Shown here piece by piece: positions 12,483-24,630 of a stretch of 64,000 nucleotides of DNA. The stretch spans positions 2,789,598 through 2,853,597 of the forward strand of contig OX345642.1 in NCBI GenBank assembly GCA_947044365.1. Reading direction: 5' to 3'. The position numbers and the translations under genes were made by a program. Below the pieces are notes generated by a model. It searched no databases. It had not been told where the DNA came from and saw only the letters and a program-made list of their open reading frames with translations. The DNA is from Petrosia ficiformis (lineage: Eukaryota; Porifera; Demospongiae; Haplosclerida; Petrosiidae). Numbering within the stretch: the first letter of the stretch is position 1; every line of letters begins with the position of its first letter.

Positions 12483-14290
12483 ATGTATATGTCTTCTCGA
12501 TCTCATCCGTCACTTGCAAAGCGAATTATACATTCAAAGATTCAATCACAGCCAACTCCTTTGTCATCCTTTGGATTCCGTGGTGGGTATCGTAGATGGA
12601 ACAGTGTTAGGATGCAAAATGCTGTAAAGGCTGTATAAGTAGGTGAGTCGATAAGGCATGCATCTGAAATGTTTGATGTTCCCAAGTCTACCCTTCATAA
12701 TAAAGTAACAGGAAAGACTGGTTTCAATGTACGGTCAGGGCCAGATCCCTATCTCACCTTTGAGGAGGAAGAGGAATTATCTAGCTTCCTTATTCAAACA
12801 TCTAAGATCGGCTATCCTCATACCAAAAATCAAGTATTAACTTTGGTACAACAAATACTTGATAGCAAAGGGATTCAGACCACAGTTACGAATGGGTGGT
12901 GGGAGCGATACTGCCAACGTCGTCCCAAATTAACACTTAAATCTGCTGTGCCTCTGTCATATGCTAGAGCCATGGCAACAGATCCAGATGTGTTAAATAG
13001 ATACTTGGACATTCTAGAGAAATGCTTACTTGACAATGGTATATATAATTCTCCAGGTAGGATTTTCAACTGTGACGAGACAGGATTGCCACTTAATCCA
13101 AAATCATTGAAAGTTGTCAGCGAAGTTGGCTTTAAAAATCTTAATTATGTCACCAGTAATACCAAATTAAAAATAACTGTATTAGCCTGTACCAGTGCGG
13201 CTGGCTATGCCTTACCTCCATTCGTCATTTTTTCGAGAAAATCACTCAATCCAGAATTAACAAAAGGTGAAGTACCAGGTACACTATACGGCCTTTCAGA
13301 AAATTGGTGGATGAATTGTGATCTTTTTCTACATTGGCTAATTAATCATTTCTTGGTGTATGCTCCTCCATCACGACCACTCTTGCTCCTCCTTGATGGA
13401 CATTCATCACATTATTGTCCCGAAACAATAAGGATTGCTGCAGGAAAAAGGAGTTTGCCTTGCCACCACACACCTCACACTCAACACAACCTTTAGACAG
13501 AGGATGTTTTGCACCTCTTAAGGTATTTTGGAGACAAATGTGTCATGAGTTTTGTGCCAAGAATCCAGGAAGAACAGTTAGCCAGTATGACTTTAGCAAG
13601 CTGTTTGCTATGGCCTGGTATAAAGCTTTTTCTATGACAAATATTATTTCTAGCTTCCAAATCACTGGTGTTGTTCCATTTGATAGATCTGTTATTAGAC
13701 TACATGCAGTAGATGGTGAAGAGGATGAGGATTTTACTTCATTCAGACGTAATGCTCTGGCACAGAGAACAGGACTTGCATATGTACCTCTTTATACCCC
13801 TATTCGTGGTGCTTCTACTGCTCATGAAAGAGATCAGAAATCATTTATTGGTTCTCCATATCCTTCACATTTTGAAGAATCCTATATGCCCTCTCCTCTT
13901 GCAGGATCTTTTCTTGATAGTCCAAGATTAGAATATAGTAGATTGACCGTTTCACTGCTTAATCAAAGCAAGCAAGTAAGGAATTTCAGAGCAACATCAG
14001 TACCAGTCCAGAGTACATCAAATATTAGTACATTTTTGATTCCTCCATTGCCTCCTAGCAAAATGTCTACGAAACATGGAAAATCGTTAGGAACAGTCAT
14101 GACTAGTAGGGAATACCTTATGCAACTTCAGCGACAAAGCAAAAAGCAAAATGAACTTACAGACAGAAGAACGTAAACAACTAAAGAAAGAGAAAGCCAT
14201 ACAGAAGAAATTAGATCAAGAGAAAGCTAAGCAGACGAAACAGGAAGCTAAGCTGAGGAAATCAGAACATACAGCTAAATATACAATATA
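12483..14290 (+). pseudogene. Pogo-superfamily transposase (Psq HTH + DDE_1)
   Basis: The frame from the ATG at 12483 reads a helix-turn-helix of the Psq/CENP-B type (YRRWNSVRM, AVKAV, GESIRHAS, VPKSTLHNKVTG). The DDE_1 catalytic domain follows. The first Asp is in FNCDETG (about 13075), the second in LLLDGHSSH (about 13397) and the third in TQPLDRGCF (about 13495), 34 residues after the second. The end is Lys/Gln/Glu-rich. Lesions are an in-frame TAA at 12636-12638 inside the HTH, a one-base frameshift near 13440-13450 between the second and third Asp, and another frame change near 14150. The catalytic residues survive, so inactivation looks recent. It would cut and rejoin transposon ends in the nucleus. 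Confidence 0.85.
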
Positions 14291-14950
14291 CAAATCTAAA
14301 CATTGCATGAGTATATTTGTAGTACATGTAGTATTGCACTATATTGGTATAAGTAAGTAAGTATACATACATACATACATGCATACATGCATGCATGCAT
14401 ACATACATATGTACACATGTACATGTATGTACATGTACATGTGTACGTATGTACATACGTGTACATACACATTAATCTCATATTTATAAATAACATTTTA
14501 GTATGTGAATAGTTGATGATGACTAAGAGTTAGTCACTTAATCATGTCATAATTAGAAACCATTTGAGAGTTTGGTAGTACATCTTTAATTGTTTACTTG
14601 ATACAAGAAGTATAGGTAGATATGCAGATACAGACAAAGACGTATACCAGCCTACACATCATAGTCACATTTATACACAACAATCTCAATGCAATTCATT
14701 ACCTTGCCTATTTTAGTGCCTCTTCTACTAACATTTGTGGCACAAATAATACAAATTAGGGCTGGAACAGATACCTAATAATCCCGATAATTATCTGCGA
14801 ACTGAACACCTAGATTTGTTTCTTTGTATCCAGGTACCCGTTTAATATTTGTGCATGGACAGAAACCAAACGCGTGAAATCTAAATGGCATAAAATGGTG
14901 GAGTAGTTATTTCTGTTCAATTCAATAATGTTATTTATACACAATTACAG

Positions 14951-16135
14951 AATCTATTGATACTGACGAAGACATTGGATTACACTGTTTGGACAAAGCT
15001 CCTACTACACGTACTAGATTGAGAGGCAAGACGAAGAAAGGTAATAGTTACATTTATAATATACACAATTACAGAATCTATTGATACTGATGATGGTATT
15101 GGGTTACACAGCTTGGATAAGGATTGGTCTTTGCTTTTCGAAAATGAAAGAATAATGAGACAAGGTAATATATTTTCTACTTGTGCAGTTCTAAGACTGC
15201 CTTTGTTTTTGTAGTGTGTAACTGTTTACATATTGCATGTACATGTATAAAATGTATGATTGTCAAAGTGAGCCATTTTGTGTTGACAGTTGAAGTTAGA
15301 GCCTGTTTATATTTTCACCACCTTGCTATTTGTTGAACATTTGTACATTTTAATTCCGTTCAGGAAACATTAATATATGTATTATGATTGTTTCAGATAG
15401 CGACTCACATAAATGGTGGATTAAAAGTCTTCATCTTTACCAAGCTGACCAGATCAACATTGAAACAGGAAAGGAACTTAGTGATACTGTTGTCAATGCA
15501 GCCCAATCAATTTTGAGTCATCAATATCTGCATATATCTGGGTTTCAGAACACGTTATCAGGACAAACTCTTAAGTTTAGATCAGTTTCAAATGATACTC
15601 CCTCTGTTCAGATACTTCGCACAGGTATATATTTATATTATATATTTTTTATGAAGACATGAACTTGGCTTCTATATTAATTTCTTTTTGGAGACAAAGA
15701 ACATGCACTGGAGTTGTAAATGTACTTGTGATGGATAGTATGGGACTCTTTATGTCCCTTAATGAGTTGACAATTTTACAGATAGCAAGAATATATTCCA
15801 TACGACGAAGCAAATCTTTTTTAGAAATACAGATGCTTTCAGTGCAGCAGCAGAAAGGAGCATTTGACTGTGCCCTTTTTGCAATAGCAAATGCTACTGA
15901 AGTATGTGAAGGCAATAATCCAGAACATGTTAAATACGATCAGACGAAAATGAGGGATCATCTTCTGAATTGTTTTGGTTCTCGGAAATTGACTACCTTT
16001 CCAAAGATGATAGAACAAGAAATATTGCCCCGTCCTACAAGAGTTTATCACAAGATAGAAGTATTTTGTTACTGCAGAATGCCCGAAGAGTATGACTACT
16101 TAATGTTTAAAGTGGTACCACTATACATGTGTTAA
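14951..16135 (+). pseudogene. Ulp1/C48-type protease carried by the transposon
   Basis: Four exon-like blocks are visible: 14951-15040, 15075-15164, 15397-15624 and one ending at the stop at 16133-16135. The first two are tandem copies of a 90-bp exon (both start ESIDTD). The last block has the Ulp1/SENP fold signature: a His-Trp pair near 15706, Asp in VMDSMG, the Gln-rich segment VQQQKGAFDC and the active-site Cys in FDCALFAIANATEVC. One extra base just after the His-Trp codons shifts the frame. The protein ends in FCYCRMPEEYD, like the start of a PHD finger, then stops. The family cleaves SUMO or related modifiers. The N-terminus was not found. It stops about 115 bp before the right TIR. 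Confidence 0.7.
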
Positions 16136-16920
16136 CATCGATCAAAATAATATTCCACTGGATTGAGTCATCATGGTCATAACTGAAACGTTGAATTGTA
16201 CTATCATTCATTAAAAATCATTAATAGTTATTACATACAAAAGTCAATTAAAGGTGTGTCCAAATTTTGATTAGTAAAACTCGACCTCATATATACTGAA
16301 GTAGAGAACACTACGGCCCAAGATTAGGAGATTTTTAAAACCAAAGGTTGTAGATTCACAACACATACTTTGGTTATTTTCTATTTTGCTACAGCTATTC
16401 TGCGAGCTGTGTCCGAAAATTGGTTCAGTTGTCCCAAAACTGCGGTTTTGGGACGCTACAATTTAGCGAGATGTAACACATTCTTACAAGATTGCAGGCC
16501 TATTTTCAATTCGCAAGTAGAACACAGATGTAGCTATAACTAGTTCAAATCACAAGTGGATATCTCTATTACTTCGTCAGATATAAGTGTCCCAAAATTG
16601 ATATGTCCAGTGATTGGTACCTTACTCTATCTTCATCAAAAGCTTGAGGTGCCTTTAGAGTCATACCACTAGTAGTCGTGCTAATGGTTTCATTTCTCAA
16701 ACTCTTGTGAAGGCCTCTGGAAAGAGATTTCAAACCACAACCTAAACTATACCTCTATGACTACAACCACATGACCAGATGATCCCTCTGAAGGAGAGTT
16801 CCCATAACTAGAATGAGGATCTGAACCATCCATTAGTCCTTCCCCCTCACTGGAAGGGAGTCTACTATGTGGGATGTCCCTGTTATTTTCATTAACTGAT
16901 GAATTGGAGGGCAAATAACT

Positions 16921-17844
16921 TACAGCAAACAAATATCATAGTAAAGACAAGAGAGATGATTTAGTGAGGGCAGCAGCACAACACATTGTAGAAACAGGAA
17001 AAATATTTGCAGTAAACATAAATGCCAGAGAAAAGGCTTCTCTCATTCTGATAACACATCCTGATTGATAATCTGGTAACACTGCCAAAATATGTAATAC
17101 TAACAACATTTGCACCACTATAATTATTATACTTATTTTTGTCACATTATTTAGAAGTTGATACCAATATTATACCATAAATGTACATATGCATATAAAC
17201 TTATTTCAAAAAAATTCTATAATTATAGTAATACGTAATACTGACCTTACATATAGCAAATTAGCGAGGTAGACCACAATAATTTATATAATGTGGTTTA
17301 CAGATGTCCTTGTTTTACTAAATCTATAGACGTCTAGCTGTCATAAAATTGTGCTTGGGAAATGTCAGGAGCAAACATTTTCAGACTATGATCTACAATA
17401 ATTATATAACTACACTAATATTAATAAATTAATGATTATATAATACGCAGCAACTATTCAATAATCATCCATTCATTCACACAATATATAGCATCATGCT
17501 ATCTTGACACAATCTCAGAAAATTGTGGAAATTGATTTTGATTTACGTTGTCCTCCTCTCTATCAGAATAAAAAATTCATAAATGCAATCATGACACCAA
17601 AACAAGACACCTGAGTGCATATATGTAAATCACTAGGTTAATATCAACAGATCAAGCAAACTATTGTTGATGGTTGGTGTGTTCAAAATTATAATGCTAA
17701 ACTACATGAATAACAGTGGTTCCTGTGCATCAACTATAAATTATGGTTTAAGTATGTATTGAGAATTAAAAAAAACACAGATTTATTGATAAAATCATAA
17801 TTATAAATATAATAATTAATTTTATATAATTATAAATACTGCTC
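16921..17844. other. Intergenic, nothing recognised
   Basis: AT-rich sequence beyond the breakpoint of copy A. A minus-strand open stretch at 16936-17145 is hydrophobic but lacks splice context or homology that I can name. I see no element or RNA. Confidence 0.45.
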
Positions 17845-18718
17845 TTATGACATATGAAGATGATCTTTGGTAATCTGTTTAACAATTCCCTGCCTATCAA
17901 CCAATGGACTGTTTAGAGCTTTCACAAGGGAGGACCAACAAGCAGATCCTGTATTCAACCATTTCAATATCATCTTGCGTTGACACTCTTTTACACTACG
18001 ACAATCAGTTTCAATTTTCTGCAAAATATCAACATTTAAACCAAGTTTAAGACCCAGTTCATACCAGTCAGTAACCACAGTAATAGCTTCTAAAAGATCA
18101 TTCTCTATAAAAAGAAAACAAAATAAATTAGCAACAATGTATACGAAAAGAATCATGTTATTTCTCAAAAAATGAAAATGATGTAGGGGTGACAGACACA
18201 ACAATTAACAATAATAAAAACTACACTGAAGAAATGTCGTAATAGAGTAGATATATATATCAATGTGGGAAAGTTTCCTGTTTGGGCTTGCAATCAAATT
18301 GAATTAATGTTATGCTACACCCATATGTTCCAAACCATAACCTGTAGTTCAGGATTCTCATTAATGTTAATATGACTGTTGTGCTATGCAACTATGTGAA
18401 CCCTTGCCACCATGGTATGGTAAACAGTACATGGAGTCACTGTTTTCCATGGTGGTAAAGGTTCTGTGCAGCATGAATTATTACACATGTCAACAATACT
18501 CAACTGATAAAAATTGCATATTACCTGTTAAATGTTGATCATCCACTAATGATGACTGATCTGAGTTGCGAATGTAAAAAATATTATAATTATGACGTAT
18601 AGCAACTCTGAATATAATTATAACAACCACAAAAATACTGCTTACTTCTGTATTGATTAGATACGGGTCTACTAGGTATAACTGGATCACGTTTTGCACT
18701 TTTGAATGCTTCCTGCAT
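17845..18718 (-). CDS. Death-domain protein, small three-exon gene
   Basis: Exons on the minus strand are 18718-18646, 18560-18525 and 18104-17845. All junctions are GT-AG and in frame, giving 122 aa. Residues from about 37 onward form a death-fold domain: helix blocks ITVVTDWYELGLKLGL, VDILQKIE, CQRKMILKWLN and CWSSLVKALN, with the conserved Trp residues of the family and the typical length of about 80 aa. Death domains make homotypic contacts in apoptosis and innate-immune signalling. The ATG at 18718 is immediately followed by CAG|GAAG, which could instead be a splice acceptor, so an upstream exon carrying another domain may be missing. It lies between the two duplication units and shows no obvious lesion. 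Confidence 0.6.
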
Positions 18719-19083
18719 ACACGATAATATAACATAATTTTTCAATGTCCTTTTAATAGTTTTCTTATCTTTGAAATGCACCAACTTAAACAGTATGGAA
18801 ATATGTAAAATTATAGCGTATAATAATTATATTATATATTGTATAATATTATATTATTTATATATAATAATTATATATTATATATATATATATATAATTA
18901 TATATATTATATGTATATAATTATATGTATCAGGAGCACATCAATGAAAAAACGAAGGGTAGGTTTGCAATTCCTATGTAAATAATAAAAAAGCTAATCA
19001 GAGCATATAGTAAATGAGTCACGAATGTAATGACCACAACCATAGCGTATGGATATGCTATGCCAAGTAAAATAAAAGAACCG
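18719..19083. other. Intergenic AT-rich stretch
   Basis: Holds a run of TATATA/TAATTATA from about 18820 to 18930. No gene seen. Confidence 0.5.
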
Positions 19084-19295
19084 AATCTAGATGAAGACTA
19101 ACTGAAATTGTAGGAGACATTATTAAGTTTAACAGTTTATATGTGTGGTCAATATATTCTTAAACTATAGTAAATCACGCTCTGTTAATTATATGATAAA
19201 GTTGTGAGAGATCTTGCTGAATTGTGTTGTTAATTATTCCTGACCTAACGTGTGCATGTATTAAAGCAGTTATGCATAGCGCATGTGCTCTCTAA
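19084..19295. repeat. Segmental-duplication block, right copy
   Basis: Direct counterpart of 1-205. Here it leads without interruption into the MITE and the GBP-like gene, which gives the probable ancestral arrangement. Confidence 0.85.
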
Positions 19296-19333
19296 TTATT
19301 ATTATAGTCTGGCGCCATGCTGTGACGTGAAGG

Positions 19334-19558
19334 TAGTCTCGTACCCAGACCGCCACGCCCTATGGGCGAAAGACGGTCTGGAACAGCTGCTTCTTGGTCC
19401 AAACGTCAAACGTCTTTTCCACTTAAAAAGAACAATCATCCTTTTTGAGTGGAAAAGACGTTTGACGCAGCAATGACGCTTGGACCAAGAATTTGAAGAG
19501 ACCGCCGGTACGGCCTTTCGCCCATAGCCTAGGGCGTGGCCATCTGGGGACGAGACTA
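19334..19558. mobile_element. 225-bp fold-back MITE, intact copy
   Basis: Ends TAGTCTCGTACCCAGACCG and its imperfect inverted complement (…CGAGACTA). The inner arms CGTCTTTTCCACTT and GAGTGGAAAAGACG pair. It serves as the empty site for the P-like element at 3406-5684. A short GTCGACTA tandem follows at 19558-19585. It ends about 120 bp before the GBP start codon, so it may lie in the promoter. Confidence 0.8.
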
Positions 19559-19680
19559 GTCGACTAGTCGACTAGTCGACTAGTTGACTGGTTCCTAATC
19601 ATAGATCGATCTGCTTCTCACGTGATTGCTTTGCCGCATATATAATCAGCCGCATCCTCAAAAATTATCGCATTATAGAG

Positions 19681-22600
19681 ATGGCAAGTGGAAACTCGTT
19701 TGTTCAGTCGGACAAAATTACCGAGCTACCTCCTAAAACTGTCGAGCGAAAGAATCCTCCACCAGCATCAATGTTAGGCAATAATAGATTATCATTATTA
19801 TTATCATACGTATTTAAAAAAAATTGACAGCAGAAATGCAGTTTTCAAATTACCTTTTTTTTTTCCACATAGAAAGCCATCCGGGAGACTCACAGACGAC
19901 CAACGACCGGTAGGGAGACTCACAAACGACCGACTCCAGCTAGATATCACACGTACAGTCAATTGGAAAGCAAATAATCAAAAGGTTATAAAAGCTGTCA
20001 GTGGAAGAGCTATTCCTCTGTGTCTTCCAAATGATTGTGAGTGGGATAAACAAACAAACCACTTCAAGAAAAAGAAGGATGTTACTCGCAACAGTCTTGT
20101 TATAAACGAAGATGCCATTGCTGTTCTTCAAAGTATTACTGATCCACTTTGTGTTATAGCTATTGTCGGTCCATGTCTTACTGGGAAGTCGTATATTTTG
20201 AATCGACTAATTTCATCTGATCGAGACAGTCCACCTTGTTTTAAGCTTGGTCATAAAATTGATCCAGAAACTATGGGTATTTGGATGTGGGATACTCCAA
20301 TACAGTATCAACTAAAGGATGGCCGTAATATCACCATTATTCTCCTGGATACAGAGGGCATTGATGCTTATAATTCATTGGAGAGAGGCGACACACAAGT
20401 GTTCACACTCAGTGTTCTCCTTAGCTCTCTCCTCATTTATAATTCTCAAGGGGTTCCAAAACGAGAAGACCTCAACAAAATGATGTATCCTCACACACAA
20501 TGCAAATAATACACTTTTGTCTTTAAATTCTTGCTATATACATTAATTTTTCTTAACTTGCTATACTGTATCTATCAGCTTTATTGCTAATTTGGCTAAA
20601 TCAATAAGAAGTAATGGTGATCGAAGTTTGAGTGGAAAGAAAGTAAAGCAGATAGCTCCTAGTTTTTTTTGGTTGCTAAGAGATGTCCTTCTAGAACCTA
20701 CGAATTGTGATGATCAACCCTGTCATTTTCGAGATTATCTATTAGAAAAGGTAGTTTTACATTTTACAGTACTATATATACTCAACAGAATAGTGTTTTT
20801 TAATATTAATTTTATTTCTATAATTATAGATATTAGGCAAAAGTGATGATGATGATTGGGAGAACGACACAGATAGTATTCAGTATAAAGCTACTAATTG
20901 TCTTCTGAAATTCTTTAAAAACTTTGACGCAGAAACTATCCCACCACCTTCTACTAGTCGTGACGTCAAGAAAAATATTGAAGACCCAAGATGTAAAGAT
21001 GAAATTAGCCCAGAGTTTTTGCACCAAGTTGAATATGTTCGAGCAAGAATTCTTGAAAAATGTGAACCAAAACGAGGTTATGCTTCAGGCAGTTTGGTGA
21101 ATGGAATCCGTAAGTATACAATTATTATTATGTATCAACAACAACTAGTGCAAGTTTTGTTATTGGTATGTTTTCTATATAATTATAATGCTATTCCTCT
21201 ACCTACAGAACTAGCAGGGATGTTACAGACATATGTTGATGCTCTAAATTCTCCCGCGGGAATACCTGAAGTTAGTTCAGCATGGGATCAAGCTCTGAAG
21301 AATACATACCAAATAGCTACAGCTAAAGCTATAGAGCTGTACGAAAATGAAATGTCAAGTTTGTCTTTTCCAATGGAGGAAGGTGACTTGAAGAGGCATC
21401 ACTCACAGGAAACAGAAAAGGCTGTTGAATGTTTTCAACAGCTAACACGGCTAGATACTGATGGTGCATTTAGTGAACATCTTACACAGCTAATGGTAAG
21501 AATAAAATATACTGTGCAGAAGTGTTGTTGATCACGTCAATACAATTAATACTAGTTATGTCACAGTACATGTACTTTAAATAACTTATTGCACACATAA
21601 ATGGGGCAATAATATAAATTACTTATTACTTGAGTAGCTCTAATTCCAGGAACGTTGTGGTAGCCTGGTACTGTGAAGTTCACATGATGGGCAATTCAAT
21701 AATAACACATTAATGCTTTACATGGTTTAATGTGCACACTTGCAATTGGATGATGTAATGCACTTGCCTTTGGCTCATGCATTACATAACCTCAATCATT
21801 ATTAAATCTTCATTGTGTGTACATTAAATCACTTAAATCCAGGCAAGTGTGTTATATTGATCAATAGTGGATCGAAGGGGTGGGGGTGTGCAAAAAAGAG
21901 TAGTGCTCCGCCCCCTCTGCCGCTGCTTTTGATTTAAAATTGAACTGGTAGATAAAGAAAAAATTACACCTAAAACAAGATATACTGGTAATAGTAATTT
22001 ATATAATTATAATATTATAGAGGCAAAATTACTCTGTATTATAATTATATTTTTTACAAATTAATCTACCCATTCATGAAGAAAAAATGTATATTATGAC
22101 ATGTGGTTAATATGCCAGCGCATGCCTCCGAGGAAGCTAATATTGATGAAGAGGAGTTTTGATGATGTTCTTTACACGTCTCTTACAGAGGTATTATTCC
22201 GACTACTAATAATTATTGTTTTGTAAGTTCACTTTTACTGGTATGATGTTAAGAAGAGAGGTTGTGCATGAGTATCAATAATCAGTATTGTGTTCAAAAA
22301 TGTAGTATTGTGAATTACTTACCATAATATTATGTGGAATTGAGGAGGAAGGGTCTAAGACCAATTGATGGGATGGCAGGGCCTAAGATGACTTACCCGT
22401 CTCCCTCTATTTATCTGTCTGCACATGCAATGTAATATAGTAGACCTTCTTACTTTGAGATATTTGTTAATTGAACGCAATCTCATATCCACTAGAACAC
22501 ATTAATATTTTGTTGGTTAAATAATGGATATCTCCCTGTCTGGAAGTAGGTTATGGGCATATACTGCCCTCCAGATAATAGTCGAGGGCATAGTCTGAGT

Positions 22601-24315
22601 TCTCAAGGGTAGTATACACCCATAACTACCTCCAAAGAGGGAGATATCTGGTACACCCACAAAAATGTACTATTGTGTAAACTGTGAAATTAATTCATTG
22701 TGTAAAACTGTGAAATTTAACACTGTTGAGTAAGATATACTGCCCTCCAGATAATAGTCAAGGGCATAGCCTGAGACTACTATCTCAAGGGTGGTATAAG
22801 ACCATAACTACCTCCAGACAGGGAGATATCTGGTACACCCACAAAAATGTACTATTGTGTAAACTGAAATTATAATTTATCATTCAATATTTCATTGTGT
22901 AAACTGTGAAATTGACCATCAGCAATTGCTGATCCTTTACATCCTCAAACTTTCTGTCAACAAGTTGTACCTCTGTGGAATATAATTTTTCAAGTGACCA
23001 AACAGTGAAGGTATTGAGCAAGCCACAAATAGTCTGTGTTGCTCCATGATAGGTACAGTTTTCATGTACTTCGAACTGGAAGATGTACTTGTTCCCGGAA
23101 TATTAATGATAGTTGTTTCTTTAATGGATACATGACAAATGTTTACAAAATAGCAAAGGAACACTCTTTATCACCAACTTGCTCTGTCTGACATCACCAT
23201 ACCTTTTCAGGAAGTTGGCTCCCAGTAGAAACAGAACTGTGTAATCGTGCTGTTTTTTGTTTTTCAGAGTTGTATAGTTATAACCTTCAGGGCTAGCACT
23301 GTTATGTATTTGTATGTTTTGTCACGTCAATAGCTCAATATGTCCACACAGGCCCAAAGTTTACATTTTCTATAATTATTACATGTATAGGCAACATTAT
23401 CAACACACTCTGATGATGGTGAATGCACAGGTGGCCTCCTTTGGAGATACTTGGAACAAAACAAAATTGCCTCGGAGAAAAAATGTCAGTCTTTGGCAAG
23501 CTCTCTTAAGAGAGAGCATTTGACCCCTATCTTTGCAAACTTATCACCGGAAACAAAGATTGAAGACATTGGTAATGCTATAGAAACAGTTGAGCAACAG
23601 TACTATGAGACTGCTGTAGGTCCAGCAAAGGAAAAAGTTTATCAGTTTTTTATAGAGGTAAAAAATATCCAATATTATATATATGCAGTGTATAATTGTT
23701 GTGTCACACATACAGGAACTTGAGGCTGAGCGAAATCAATACAAAGCAACACTAGAAACAATTAAAGGTTACGATGCTAATATGAAATTCCAAGATGAAA
23801 CAATAAAACAACAGAGATTATTGTATGAAGAAGCACAGGTGTGTCATTGCATCTTCAAATTATAGAGGATTACTTCAATTTGTCAATTGTTATTTAATGA
23901 AAGCTTATTCATTCATTATTTCAATTCACTTTTCAGAGAGAGAGGGCTTATCTATTTAAGATAAATGCTCTGGTATATCAAGTGACAGATACAATGAATC
24001 AAATGAGAGATGAGTTAAACAAAAAGCAGGAGAATCTAACAGCTGCTCTAGAACAAGCTAACCATAGAGTAACTGGATTAGTAGGTGAAACTGAAATCCT
24101 GAGAACACAAGTTAAGAAGCAATCAGCACACTACAAGAAGGAAATTGAAACTGTATTGAAGAAAATTGTGTCAATGGAAACTGAGCAACAGAATCTCAGA
24201 TCACAAGTTGCAACTATGAACACTGAATTGCGAATAAAACGAGGTATTTAATCAATAATATATAGAACCACCACAACCTGGCATTTTCACACAGATATTG
24301 CGTACATTCTTCTAA
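19681..24315 (+). CDS. Guanylate-binding protein (GBP)-like large GTPase
   Basis: Nine exons: 19681-19772, 19873-20484, 20579-20750, 20830-21109, 21209-21495, 23391-23657, 23716-23838, 23937-24243, 24266-24315. All are GT-AG and the sum is 2190 nt, exactly in frame, for 729 aa. The G domain has the P-loop GPCLTGKS (130-137), G3 DTEG (190-193) and the RD motif in WLLRDV (269-270) typical of GBPs/atlastins. Residues from about 386 on are helical, as in GBP_C, and about 480-715 is a long coiled coil. GBPs hydrolyse GTP, oligomerise and act on pathogen or internal membranes. There is no C-terminal CaaX box; the tail is EPPQPGIFTQILRTFF. Residues 33-52 contain a near-repeat (GRLTDDQ/GRLTNDR). Intron 5 (1.9 kb) is filled with repeats. 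The start is the first ATG in frame with the core. Confidence 0.85.
21540..22519. other. Non-coding part of GBP intron 5
   Basis: Low-complexity intronic sequence. I recognise no exon or element here. Sequence similar to known exons resumes only at 23391. Confidence 0.5.
22520..22905. repeat. ~150-190-bp tandem repeat, two units
   Basis: Two units share AAGATATACTGCCCTCCAG, ATAATAGTC(A/G)AGGGCATAG, GGAGATATCTGGTACACCC and CTATTGTGTAAACTG. The same family forms a longer array at 24640-25375. Each repeat contains the inverted pair ATATCTCCCTGT/ACAGGGAGATAT, which suggests a MITE that was amplified in tandem. Confidence 0.75.
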
Positions 24316-24630
24316 AACCATGAAAACTATCGCAACTATGTGTATTTTATTTCATTTTGTTCTTAGTTATACTCATTTCTGTATTTCTTTATATTGTTAG
24401 TTAATTATTATGCTGGTCAGTATGTGTTAGTGTCAGTTTGGATAATGATCTAACAACAGAATTCTCAAGTAATCATTTTGAATTACATAATTATAAAAGA
24501 CAACGACATTACTATGTATGATGATCTGAAAGAGATAATTAAGTTATTGTTAATTGAGGCGGATGATAAGAACTTGATTCAATGTTTGCCTGCTAGCAAT
24601 GTCCTTTCAAGGTTTCAGTGTTCAACCCTT
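22914..24630. repeat. Tandem duplication of GBP 3' exons, unit 1
   Basis: Collinear with 26236-28076. Covers the end of intron 5, exons 6-9 and about 300 bp of downstream flank. Both units begin with GACCATCAGCAATTGCTGAT. Confidence 0.9.

Larger units (their letters stand above)
11723..16629 (+). mobile_element. Long-TIR pogo-like transposon with Ulp1 gene
   Basis: The element is about 4907 bp with inverted terminal repeats of roughly 380 bp (11723-12112 and 16250-16629), diverged by scattered substitutions and small indels. The ends begin TAGAGTAAGG(G/T)ACCAATCA. Compared with the empty exon in copy B (GGTAATATCTTCATC), the insertion adds a net TA, as expected for Tc1/mariner/pogo integration. 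Inside, on the plus strand, are a pogo-type transposase and a C48-type protease gene. TIRs of this length are unusual for pogo elements, which normally have short ends. Both genes are damaged, so this copy is dead. Confidence 0.85.
6160..16920. repeat. Segmental duplication, copy A
   Basis: Sequence from about 6160 to 16920 matches about 28258-33550 over introns, exons and downstream flank. Exceptions in A are a pogo-like insertion (11723-16629), a roughly 375-bp insertion (about 9138-9510), a palindrome plus unmatched DNA (about 10200-11400) and a microinversion (about 8693-8932). Copy B has its own insertions. The homology stops at both outer edges within non-coding or coding DNA without a visible element at the breakpoint. 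Confidence 0.9.
7230..16920 (-). pseudogene. Pseudogene copy of BAR-like gene 3' exons
   Basis: These are counterparts of the last four exons of the gene at 29331-50585. The last exon is 7230-8213. The small penultimate exon, 8734-8811, is now on the plus strand because of an inversion. The next is 9676-10140. The fourth-last exon is split into 11508-11722 and 16630-16920 by a transposon. Lesions relative to the intact copy include a 7-bp deletion near 7475, deletions near 8150-8190, an 11-bp deletion near 9870, and loss of everything upstream of about 16920. The exon inversion and the insertion are each sufficient to prevent the original protein. Confidence 0.85.

Noticed and set aside
16936..17145. 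69-aa hydrophobic minus-strand frame as a membrane protein
   Set aside because: It lies beyond the edge of the duplication, has no splice partners, and hydrophobicity is expected by chance in this composition.
22137..22200. Possible extra GBP exon in intron 5 (…GATGAAGAGGAGTTTTGATG)
   Set aside because: No consistent phase with exons 5 and 6 and no counterpart in the pseudogene.
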